Below, in pieces: positions 1 to 7,718 of a DNA stretch of 64,000 nt; position 1 is the stretch's first letter, and every line of letters begins with the position of its first letter. Both the position numbers and the translations under genes were made by a program. The notes beneath the pieces are model-generated. The model did no database searches, was not told the origin of the DNA, and was given only the letters and a program-made list of their open reading frames with translations. The stretch spans positions 186,001 through 250,000 of the forward strand of contig NZ_SLVP01000001.1 in assembly GCF_004345425.1 (NCBI RefSeq). The letters are read 5' to 3'. The stretch is from Paenibacillus sp. BK033. GTDB taxonomy: Bacteria; Bacillota; Bacilli; Paenibacillales; Paenibacillaceae.

Positions 1-2
1 AC

Positions 3-785
3 CAGAAGATTCAAGAGGCAATCAAGGGGATTGACGCGGCTAAGGAGCCTAACGTAACGGTACTGTCCGTTCCTTCGGAGGTGCGCGAGGAAGCATCCGC
101 CAATGGCATTTCTTCCGGCAAGATGGCCGTTTATCTCATGGCCAAGGATGAAGGCTATCCTATTGAGCTCGAACAAATCAAGTCCCAGTCCCTGGCCGAA
201 GCGACGAAATCAGTAGGCGGCGTGAAGAAAATCGTGGAGAAGGGTGTCACCAAGGAGAAGCTGAAAGAGCTTGCCGTCAAGGAAAAGCAAAACAATTCGC
301 AAGCAACGGCTACGCCTGTTGCGGATAAAGCCGCATCCTCGCAAGGCGGAACAGCCTTAGGCGCAACCATCAACAAAACCGCGCCGGTCAAACCAACCGA
401 GGGTCCGCTGAAGCATCCGAATAGACCGTCCCATACGGAAAAACCGTCTTGGTCCAGAGAGAACAACCCGCATAAGCCTTCCATCCCTGCGAAGCCGGTA
501 TCACCAAGCAAGCCGTCCGGCTCGGATCAGAATAAATGGCAAAGCGGGAATTGGCCTAAAGGAAAGAATAATTCGGATAAAGACCGTGACGACGATCGGG
601 ATGATGAAATAAACAGTTCCGATAAGGACAATTCGGTAAACGGTTCAAGCAAGCTTGAGAAGTGGACTTGGCGGAACGAGGATAACCATAATGACGATGA
701 ACAGGGGGATGACCGCATACATAACCGTAATGACAATAAGAAGGACAATGACCGGGAAGGCCGCAGCAACAACCGGGATAAATAA
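3..785 (+). CDS. RsgI-like anti-sigma factor, C-terminal part (5' end outside window)
   Basis: The frame is open from the window edge and ends with TAA at 783-785. The first ~75 residues resemble the middle domain of RsgI-type anti-sigma factors, which bind SigI-family sigma factors in the membrane: note the stretch around SSGKMAVYLMAKDEGY and the following SVGGVKKIVEKG. After that comes a long low-complexity tail, first Pro/Ser/Lys rich, then dominated by Asp, Asn, Arg and Lys, with no recognisable carbohydrate-binding module, unlike many clostridial RsgI proteins. The transmembrane segment and sigma-binding N-terminus would lie upstream of the window. The family call rests on the short conserved part only; the tail itself is uninformative and probably disordered. 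Confidence 0.65.
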   Translation, partial: QKIQEAIKGIDAAKEPNVTVLSVPSEVREEASANGISSGKMAVYLMAKDEGYPIELEQIKSQSLAEATKSVGGVKKIVEKGVTKEKLKELAVKEKQNNSQATATPVADKAASSQGGTALGATINKTAPVKPTEGPLKHPNRPSHTEKPSWSRENNPHKPSIPAKPVSPSKPSGSDQNKWQSGNWPKGKNNSDKDRDDDRDDEINSSDKDNSVNGSSKLEKWTWRNEDNHNDDEQGDDRIHNRNDNKKDNDREGRSNNRDK

Positions 786-869
786 TAACTCGAATCATGG
801 GACGTTGGACACGGGAATAAAGTCGGTTTTTCGATGGAAAAGACGTCCATCTTTCGACAAAGTCTCCGA

Positions 870-899
870 TTGACAGCTATTGGCAATAACTCCTATGAT
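870..899 (+). promoter_or_regulatory. SigA-type promoter for the PAS histidine kinase
   Basis: TTGACA at 870-875 and TATGAT at 894-899 are separated by 18 nt and lie about 55 nt upstream of the kinase start, in the only gap between the anti-sigma gene and the kinase. Confidence 0.55.
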
Positions 900-955
900 A
901 ATAGAGATATGTAAGGTTGTTAAATGTTGTAAATCGTTGTGGCCGGGGAGGGTTG

Positions 956-2338
956 ATGATGCATTCCATTAGAAAGCGCTATTTCCCGGCGCTTGCCGAA
1001 TATATTCGTGGCGGCGAGGAGCAGTCCCTCTACAAAGCATCAGAACTCGGTAGAGACATTAAAGGGTTCAACCCTGAGGAGATTATTGCTGTTCACGAGG
1101 AAAGTATCCAATATTTGGCCGCCAATGTGGAATCCGAAGAAGCGTTAAAGCTTTATAATCAATCATTCATGTTTCTAATAGAAGTGATGGTTGCCCACAG
1201 AATGAACGAAGTACCGGCTGAAACGGTCGAACAGAAGTTTTCGGATATGCGCGAGAGGCTTTTTCTTTCCAACCGCTCCTTTGAGATGGTTAAACATAAG
1301 TATGAGAACGTCCTCCAGCATATGGACAGCGGCATTGCGTTGTTTGACAGCGACGGGATCTTGTCATTTATCAACGTCCGGATGGCGAAGCTTCTCGATA
1401 TTCCGCGCAAAACGTTAGTCGGCTGCAATTTGCGGGAGATTCTGCTGCATCCGCTGCTGAAGCGGTCTACCAAGCGAGTTATTCTCCGCCTACATAAGGA
1501 AATGATTCTGAAACGGAATGTGTACTACGAGTTCCAGGATAAGGACGGCAAGCATTTGCTTGTGTCCTTTACTTACGGCGATCAGATGAACGGCGATTTT
1601 TTAATCAGCGTGAAGGATGTTTCCGAGTATAAGCAAATCGAGCAGACCGCGCTGCAGAACGACAAGCTGGCCATGCTGGGCCGGATTGCGGCAGCGATTG
1701 CTCACGAGATCCGTAACCCGCTCACCTCTATTCGCGGGTTTATTCAATTACTGCGGCCTTATTTGATGCAGCTTGGCAAGGAAGAGTATGCCCGGATTAT
1801 TCTTACGGAGATCGACCGGGCGAATGATATTATTTTCGAATTCTTGAATTCTTCCAAGCCGTCAGCGCCAATGAAGAAGTCCGTATCGATTAACCGGCTG
1901 ATACAAGAGGTTATTCTTCTGACCGAAAGCGAAGCGCTGATGCGCAACTGCGACATTCAATTGGAAACCTACGAGAATGAACGTGATTTGATGGTCTCCA
2001 TCGACGTGAAGCAGATCAAGCAGGTCATTCTGAATATCGTCAAAAATTCGATTGACGCCATTGAGTCGTTGCAGGAAGCGCGCAGAGGCCGGATTGATTT
2101 GGTGGTGAGATCGGATGGCCAATTTGCGGAGATTACGTTGAAAGACAACGGCAAAGGAATGGACAAAGCAACGCTTGCCCGTTTGTTTGATCCCTTCTTT
2201 ACGACAAAGGAAGCAGGAACCGGTCTTGGCTTGTCCGTCAGCTACCGGATAATCCGGAATCATGGCGGCTCCATCCGGGTGGACAGTACCGAGGGCAGCG
2301 GTACCTCGTTTGTTATCTATTTGCCATTAGCGGAATAA
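956..2338 (+). CDS. PAS-domain sensor histidine kinase, cytoplasmic, sporulation-kinase type
   Basis: About 460 residues with no membrane segment. The first ~110 residues are helical and resemble the N-terminal dimerisation domains of RsbU/RsbRD-type proteins (weak call). A PAS domain follows (about 120-225), then a HisKA domain with the phospho-acceptor in AHEIRNPLTS (about His250), and a HATPase domain with N-box VKNSIDAI, DNGKGM and GTGLGLSVS. This domain order matches kinases that feed Spo0F or Spo0A phosphorelays, and no response regulator is adjacent, as usual for such orphans. A ribosome site GGGGAGGG at 945-952 points to ATG 956 or ATG 959; an upstream ATG at 917 lacks a site. A rho-independent terminator follows directly. 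Confidence 0.85.
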   Translation: MMHSIRKRYFPALAEYIRGGEEQSLYKASELGRDIKGFNPEEIIAVHEESIQYLAANVESEEALKLYNQSFMFLIEVMVAHRMNEVPAETVEQKFSDMRERLFLSNRSFEMVKHKYENVLQHMDSGIALFDSDGILSFINVRMAKLLDIPRKTLVGCNLREILLHPLLKRSTKRVILRLHKEMILKRNVYYEFQDKDGKHLLVSFTYGDQMNGDFLISVKDVSEYKQIEQTALQNDKLAMLGRIAAAIAHEIRNPLTSIRGFIQLLRPYLMQLGKEEYARIILTEIDRANDIIFEFLNSSKPSAPMKKSVSINRLIQEVILLTESEALMRNCDIQLETYENERDLMVSIDVKQIKQVILNIVKNSIDAIESLQEARRGRIDLVVRSDGQFAEITLKDNGKGMDKATLARLFDPFFTTKEAGTGLGLSVSYRIIRNHGGSIRVDSTEGSGTSFVIYLPLAE

Positions 2339-2346
2339 ACGATTAG

Positions 2347-2388
2347 AATCGGGGATAGATCGCTTATTAGGATGCGATCCCCGATTTT
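2347..2388 (+). terminator. Rho-independent terminator of the histidine kinase
   Basis: AATCGGGGAT at 2347-2356 pairs with ATCCCCGATT at 2377-2386, followed by a short T run. It lies between the kinase stop and the aminopeptidase start, and argues against the longer aminopeptidase frame that would begin at 2372. Confidence 0.7.
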
Positions 2389-2413
2389 GTCATTGAAAGA
2401 GAGGAATTATTTG

Positions 2414-3931
2414 ATGCGTACACATTTTACATATGAACCGGCGGCAACGGCAGGTTCAGCGGATGCGATCGTGAGACTGATTAACAGCGCCGAGCTTAAG
2501 GCCGGCAGCATGGCGGAGTGGGTGCAGCCGCAAATCGACGAGGCGGTTCGCGGACTGCATGCCAAGGGCTTGTTTAAGGCGGAGCCGGAACAAACCGAGA
2601 CGTTGTCGACGCTTGGGCTTCATTCGGCTTCCCATGTTATTTTTGCGGGCTATGACGATAAAACCGGCTTGCAAGGCCTTCGTCTTGCGGCAGCGGCAGC
2701 CGCAAATGCCCTAAAGCGGATCAAAGCGCAAACCGCGCAAATCCGTCTGCCAGAGGCGATTATTTCGTCTGCCGACTATACCGCGCAGCAAGCTGCGCAG
2801 GCCTTGGTGGAAGGACTAACGCTTGCGGTATACGACCGTGTTCCGGAATTGCGTCAAGCCAAGCAGCGTTATGAGCTTTCCCATGTATCTTTTGTGCCGG
2901 CAGCGGGAGCTGCGGTTCCGGCAGATATCGCGGAAAAGTGGAACGAAGGCATGATGGTGGGCCAGCTTTACGCGGAAGGCGTTAAGGTAGCGCGCGATTT
3001 GACCAATCTGCCCGGCAATCAGCTGGTTCCCGAATCTCTCGCCGCCCACGCGGAAGAGCTTGCCCGCGAATGGGATCTGGATATCGAAGTGCTCGATGAG
3101 TGGGCGGCGATTGAGCAGGGAATGGGCGGCTTGCTGGCCGTTGGCCAGGGCAGTGTCCATGCGCCAAGAATGATTGTTCTTCATTATAAAGGCGCTCCCG
3201 ACAAGGAAGAGGCATGGGGATTAATCGGCAAGGGCATCACCTTTGATACGGGCGGCATCTCGCTCAAGAAAGGGCCTGGCATGGAGGAAATGATCTCCGA
3301 TATGGGCGGCGCGGCAGCCGTGCTTGGCGCAATGCGCATTATCGGCGAGCTTAAGCCGGAAGTAAACGTCATTGCGGTTATCCCGACAGCGGAAAATATG
3401 CCGTCTGCCCAAGCGTTTAAACCGGGCGATGTCATTAAAATGATGAATGGCTTAACGGTTGAAATCGTCAATACGGACGCGGAAGGACGTCTTGTTCTTG
3501 GAGACGGCCTGACAACGGCAATCCGCAGAGGCGCGACGCAGCTGGTAGACGTAGCAACGCTAACCGGAGCGGTGATGGTCGCATTAGGCACGGAAGCGAC
3601 GGGCGCCATTACCAATAACGAAGCGCTGATGCAGCAGGTGTTCGAGGCTGCCGGGCGCAGCGGCGAGCGGATCTGGCAGCTTCCGGCATTTCCGGAGTAT
3701 AAGAGACAGCTCAGAAGCGATGCCGCAGATTTGAAGAACAGCGGCGGACGCTATGCCGGAGCAACCACAGGCGGTTTGTTTATCGGCGCTTTCGCAGAGG
3801 AGCTTCCTTGGGTTCATCTGGACATTGCCGGTACGGCATTCCTTGATAAGAGCCGCGGACTGGAGCCAAAAGGAGCAACCGGCGTAATGGTTCGCACGCT
3901 GGTCGAGCTGGTAACGAAGAACGGGGGCTAA
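2414..3931 (+). CDS. pepA: Leucyl aminopeptidase, M17 family
   Basis: A 505-residue cytosolic metallo-exopeptidase that removes N-terminal residues from peptides. The C-terminal catalytic half carries the M17 signature NTDAEGRLVLGD and the GKGITFDTGG segment that supply the metal ligands (Lys, three Asp, one Glu) and the catalytic Arg. The N-terminal ~170 residues form the poorly conserved regulatory domain usual for the family, and total length is normal. The start at ATG 2414 has an AAAGAGAGGAA ribosome site; the more upstream ATG sits inside the preceding terminator. It stands alone between two terminators, so it is probably a single-gene unit. Confidence 0.95.
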   Translation: MRTHFTYEPAATAGSADAIVRLINSAELKAGSMAEWVQPQIDEAVRGLHAKGLFKAEPEQTETLSTLGLHSASHVIFAGYDDKTGLQGLRLAAAAAANALKRIKAQTAQIRLPEAIISSADYTAQQAAQALVEGLTLAVYDRVPELRQAKQRYELSHVSFVPAAGAAVPADIAEKWNEGMMVGQLYAEGVKVARDLTNLPGNQLVPESLAAHAEELAREWDLDIEVLDEWAAIEQGMGGLLAVGQGSVHAPRMIVLHYKGAPDKEEAWGLIGKGITFDTGGISLKKGPGMEEMISDMGGAAAVLGAMRIIGELKPEVNVIAVIPTAENMPSAQAFKPGDVIKMMNGLTVEIVNTDAEGRLVLGDGLTTAIRRGATQLVDVATLTGAVMVALGTEATGAITNNEALMQQVFEAAGRSGERIWQLPAFPEYKRQLRSDAADLKNSGGRYAGATTGGLFIGAFAEELPWVHLDIAGTAFLDKSRGLEPKGATGVMVRTLVELVTKNGG

Positions 3932-3945
3932 TCCTTGAAACTGCT

Positions 3946-3993
3946 AGTTATGAACGGCTGAAATCCAGCCGTCATAGCTGGCTGTTTTTTTTT
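3946..3993 (+). terminator. Terminator after leucyl aminopeptidase
   Basis: AGTTATGAACGGCTG at 3946-3960 pairs imperfectly with CAGCCGTCATAGCT at 3966-3979; an alternative CAGCC/GGCTG stem ends directly at a run of nine T (3985-3993). Confidence 0.7.
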
Positions 3994-4051
3994 ATTATCT
4001 CGAGAGCCGTTTCTCTTTAATTCACAAAGAAAGTTCTATAGTTTCTTGGTA

Positions 4052-4078
4052 TTGGACAAGGTTTAACCGCTTTATAAT
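4052..4078 (+). promoter_or_regulatory. Probable promoter of the xylan-locus two-component genes
   Basis: A consensus TATAAT lies at 4073-4078 with TTGGAC at 4052-4057 (15-nt spacer, shorter than ideal). The 336-base gap 3932-4267 otherwise holds the aminopeptidase terminator and the cre site at 4118-4131, which would lie about 35 nt downstream of the predicted transcription start. Confidence 0.4.
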
Positions 4079-4117
4079 TTTCCCTATGAGCTTGGCTTAA
4101 CGCAATAAGAGAAAATT

Positions 4118-4131
4118 TGAAATCGCTTACA
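4118..4131 (+). promoter_or_regulatory. CcpA catabolite-repression site (cre)
   Basis: TGAAATCGCTTACA matches the cre consensus TGWNANCGNTNWCA at every defined position. It lies between a candidate promoter and the regulator start, where bound CcpA could act as a roadblock and shut down the xylan locus when preferred sugars are present. Confidence 0.75.
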
Positions 4132-4267
4132 GAATAAATGCTCTTTGTTCAAAAGACCTAACTATAGGAGAAAAACAGGTAATCGGAGCAGGATGTTTTC
4201 TATTAAGATTGCTTTTATAATTATTAATGTCATTAAGGATCGTTTAAAACGTCAGGGGGCTTCGCAT

Positions 4268-5836
4268 ATGTACAAAGTGCTTTTAGTGGATGATGAGATG
4301 TTTGTGCGCAAAGGGTTAAGAAATTTAATAGATTGGGAATCGCTTGGCTATGACATTTGCGATGAAGCGGGTAACGGACAGGAAGCCTTAGAGAAAATAC
4401 GGCTGCTTAAGCCGGATCTTGTTATCGCGGATATCCGGATGCCGGTGCTGGACGGACTGGAGCTTATTCAAAAGGTTACCGAGGAAGGCGCGTACAGCCC
4501 CGCCTTTATTATCGTCAGCGGGTATCATGATTTCCAATATGCGCAGCGCGCTCTCCGTTACGGCGTCCATGACTATATATTAAAGCCTATCGATGAGGCT
4601 GAACTGGAAACAACCTTGAAGACGCTTTCCGGAACGCTGGGCTTAAAAAAGCTGACAACAATCGCAGGGGACAGCCTGGTTACCGACTCTATCGTGGAAA
4701 CGCTTGTTCAAGGCCAGTTCTCGGAGGCCGATAACGGAGCTTTATGCGCCGCGCTGCAAATGCCGGAGTTCTCCAGCTTTGATTATGTGCTGGTTGAGCT
4801 TCATGCCGGTCCGCAATCCGCGTGCACCGACTGGCAGGCCAAGGAGCTGGCTGCTGCAGCGCAATCGGTGAGCGCTGCTCCGAACGGCAAAATTCCGGTC
4901 TATGAGCAGGCGAGCGGTTTATTTGGTTTGCTGATTGACCAGAAGACGTACTTTTCGCCGGAAACGCGGGCGGAAACCGTCTATAGCAGCCTTCAAGCAG
5001 CGATTACGAAGTCTTCCGGCAGACCCGTCACCTTGTATATCGGCAAGACCGTGGAACGGCTGCAGGAAATGCATCTTTCCTACAGGTCGGCAAATGAAGC
5101 CATGTCCTATAAATACGCCGAGCAAGGCAGCACCGTTATTTACGCGAACCAGGTACAGGGGACTCCGCTGTATTATTTCGATGTTGATTCGGAGCTGTAC
5201 GGCAGATTGCTCGAGAGGCTGGAGGAGAACGACGCGGAATTGTATGAGCAGGATATTGAACTGTTATTCCGCCAGTTCGTGGAGAAGCGGTTTGCGCCCA
5301 ATGCGGTTGCCAATACCATTACCCGGTTTGCGATCGGGATTATTAATATTATCCGGAAGATGGAGGGTGACGAGAAGGGACTTAGCAAGCTCCCGTTCAT
5401 CATGGATTGGCAGGGCAGCCATAGCCGTCTGCAGGATTTGAAGGGCCTCTTCACGGATTTCCTCCGCGAGGCTGCCGCTTATCTGGCCGAGCTGCGGAAC
5501 GAGCAGTCCAAGGGCGGGATTGAACGCATCAAGAAATACATCGAAGCGAACTATACCGAGAATATCAGCCTTAAGAGCATTGCGGGCAAATTTTACATGA
5601 ACTCCGTTTATTTGGGGCAGCTCTTCCGCAAAACCTACGGGATTTATTTTAATGATTTTTTACTGCATATTCGGATCGGAGAGGCCAAAAAACTGCTTCG
5701 ACAGACCGATTTCCGGATGTACGAGATTGCGGAGAAAGTGGGCTTTCAGAACGCCGATTATTTCGTGACCCAATTCGAGAAGCTGGAGAAAGTGACTCCG
5801 ACCGATTACCGCAACAAGCTGCTGGGCAAAAAATAA
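4268..5836 (+). CDS. yesN: YesN-type response regulator (REC plus AraC HTH) of the aldouronate locus
   Basis: A 522-residue regulator. An N-terminal receiver domain (1-120) has the acidic pair in LVDDE, phospho-acceptor Asp55 in VIADIRMP and Lys in YILKP. A long linker of about 290 residues follows, then a C-terminal AraC-type double helix-turn-helix (about 425-520). It pairs with the YesM kinase 12 nt downstream. By its position it probably activates the transporter and xylan genes that follow. ATG 4268 is chosen because of AGGGGG just upstream and because the REC domain begins there; the frame is open further upstream to 4145 but that part is not conserved in character. A perfect cre site lies upstream. 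Confidence 0.9.
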   Translation: MYKVLLVDDEMFVRKGLRNLIDWESLGYDICDEAGNGQEALEKIRLLKPDLVIADIRMPVLDGLELIQKVTEEGAYSPAFIIVSGYHDFQYAQRALRYGVHDYILKPIDEAELETTLKTLSGTLGLKKLTTIAGDSLVTDSIVETLVQGQFSEADNGALCAALQMPEFSSFDYVLVELHAGPQSACTDWQAKELAAAAQSVSAAPNGKIPVYEQASGLFGLLIDQKTYFSPETRAETVYSSLQAAITKSSGRPVTLYIGKTVERLQEMHLSYRSANEAMSYKYAEQGSTVIYANQVQGTPLYYFDVDSELYGRLLERLEENDAELYEQDIELLFRQFVEKRFAPNAVANTITRFAIGIINIIRKMEGDEKGLSKLPFIMDWQGSHSRLQDLKGLFTDFLREAAAYLAELRNEQSKGGIERIKKYIEANYTENISLKSIAGKFYMNSVYLGQLFRKTYGIYFNDFLLHIRIGEAKKLLRQTDFRMYEIAEKVGFQNADYFVTQFEKLEKVTPTDYRNKLLGKK

Positions 5837-5851
5837 ACGGGTGGAGATTTG

Positions 5852-7585
5852 ATGGGCAGATTTCATTGGAATCATCTTAAATTGCGGGACAAGCTTTTGC
5901 TGATGTATATCTTATGCGTATTTATCCCGATCGTATTGACTAACATCGTTTTTTATAACGTGACAACCAACAATATTAAAAACCAAAAATCGCATGACGC
6001 CGACATCGCCCTGGAGAAGCTTCAGGGCGAGCTTCGCGCTGTCATCGACGAGGCCGCGGGCATCTCGTACCTGTATTATATCGATCCGATGCTGAATCAG
6101 CTGCTGGACAAAAAATACGAATCCCAAATTGAATACGTAGAGGCTTTCAACAATATTCGAAGCGTCTTCAACAAATCCGAGCAGGCGTACAAAACGACCA
6201 GCGCCACGGTTATTTATACCGATAATCCAACCGTGCTTTCCTCCGGACCTATAATGCCTCTTGGCGAAGCGGAGAGGGAAGCCGACTGGTACCGGGATTT
6301 TATGAAGACGGATGTGTCTTATCCGTTGTTCATACAGGATGGAGACACGTTTAGCCTCGTTCAAAGACTGAACTATGTCAAAGGCAACGGCTACAACAAT
6401 CTGATCAAGATTGATCTCAACATGGCGACGGTCAAGCAGCTGTTTGCGATATCCGGCTTTGAGGGCAGTGTGTACTTCCTGAATCCGGAAGGTACGGTCC
6501 TCTACTCCAATGACCCCGGCGTAGACTGGCGCTCACAGGGGCTTAAGATCGAAGCGCTGCCGATGCCGAAGAACTCACTCTCCTTTGACAAGGTTTACAC
6601 CAACAACAATTACTTGAACGACTGGTCTCTGCATGGCGTCATTAACGAGAGAAGCTTCCTGCATGACGTGCGGAAATCCGGCTCCTTCGTCATCTATCTG
6701 GCGCTTATTAATTTCGTGCTGCCTTCTTTGATTATCGCCGCATTGTCCAGATCCATAAACAAACGTCTCGTCAAGATTGTAAAGCATATGAAAAAGGTAA
6801 AAAACCAGCATTTCGAGACGATCCCGCTTGACGACGCGCGCGATGAGATCGGCCAGTTGACAGGAGAATTCAACCGGATGACCAAGCGGATCGACAATCT
6901 CATTACCGACGTCTACCTCGCCGATATCCAGAAGAAGGATCTGGAGATTCGTCAACGGCAGGCCCAGCTTCATGCCCTTCACAGCCAGATCAATCCCCAC
7001 TTCCTGTTCAATTCGCTCGAAACGATTCGGATGCGGAGCCTGATGAAAGGGGAGACCGAGACGGCAAAGACGATTCACTATATGGCAAAGATTTTCCGGA
7101 AGTCGATTTCCTGGAAGCGAAGCTGGGTATCGGTCCGCGAGGAGATTGAGCTGACCGAATGCTTCCTTGAAATCCAGAAATACAGGTTTGGCGATAAGCT
7201 GCAATACCGGATTACCGTTGAGGAAGCGGTTTACGATCAGATGATCCCGAAGATGACCTTCCTGCCGTTTGTCGAGAACGCCAGCATACATGGCATTGAA
7301 AGCTCTCCGGGAATCGGTCTTATTCAGATTCACATCGGGATTGCCGGCGGCAAGCTGATGTTCAGGCTGTCGGACAACGGGATTGGCATGTCCGAGGCCA
7401 AGCTGACGGAGCTGCTGAATTACCTGCGTTTGGATGATTCCATCGGAGACAATGTCGGCATGAAAAATGTGTATACCCGGCTGAAGCTATGCTATAAAGA
7501 CTCCTTCGATTTCGACATTATCAGCGAAGAAGGCCATGGAACAACCGTTGAGCTGCGCCTTCCTCTCGACATGAACGGACAATAA
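5852..7585 (+). CDS. yesM: YesM-type sensor histidine kinase of the aldouronate locus
   Basis: About 577 residues. A membrane segment near residues 15-35, an extracellular Cache/PAS-like sensor of about 240 residues, a second membrane segment near 280-300, a HAMP domain, then the His_kinase domain with the H-box INPHFLFNSLETIR and a HATPase domain (FVENASIHG, DNGIGM). Such kinases work with YesN regulators to sense extracellular or transported sugars. It starts at ATG 5852 with GGGTGGAG upstream, 15 nt after the regulator stop, so the two are co-transcribed. The signal is presumably a xylan-derived oligosaccharide, inferred only from the neighbours. Confidence 0.9.
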   Translation: MGRFHWNHLKLRDKLLLMYILCVFIPIVLTNIVFYNVTTNNIKNQKSHDADIALEKLQGELRAVIDEAAGISYLYYIDPMLNQLLDKKYESQIEYVEAFNNIRSVFNKSEQAYKTTSATVIYTDNPTVLSSGPIMPLGEAEREADWYRDFMKTDVSYPLFIQDGDTFSLVQRLNYVKGNGYNNLIKIDLNMATVKQLFAISGFEGSVYFLNPEGTVLYSNDPGVDWRSQGLKIEALPMPKNSLSFDKVYTNNNYLNDWSLHGVINERSFLHDVRKSGSFVIYLALINFVLPSLIIAALSRSINKRLVKIVKHMKKVKNQHFETIPLDDARDEIGQLTGEFNRMTKRIDNLITDVYLADIQKKDLEIRQRQAQLHALHSQINPHFLFNSLETIRMRSLMKGETETAKTIHYMAKIFRKSISWKRSWVSVREEIELTECFLEIQKYRFGDKLQYRITVEEAVYDQMIPKMTFLPFVENASIHGIESSPGIGLIQIHIGIAGGKLMFRLSDNGIGMSEAKLTELLNYLRLDDSIGDNVGMKNVYTRLKLCYKDSFDFDIISEEGHGTTVELRLPLDMNGQ

Positions 7586-7666
7586 AGGACAAAAAAGCTG
7601 AACTATGCTTTTCAAAGTACGAACTAAAGTTTGAGGGGTAATCAAGCTTTCGGATTCGTTTTATGA

Positions 7667-7680
7667 TGAAAGTGCTTACA
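7667..7680 (+). promoter_or_regulatory. Near-consensus cre site upstream of the aldouronate transporter
   Basis: TGAAAGTGCTTACA differs from the cre consensus only at position 7 (T for C). It lies 38 nt upstream of the binding-protein start, in the gap after the YesM gene, and would give this promoter separate catabolite control. Confidence 0.6.
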
Positions 7681-7718
7681 ACAAACACGTTGAAATGACG
7701 AAAGGGGTCTAAACAGAA

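Noticed and set aside
4145..4267. Upstream extension of the xylan-locus response regulator
   Set aside because: The receiver domain starts at ATG 4268 with a good ribosome site, and the extension would run close to the cre site and promoter region.
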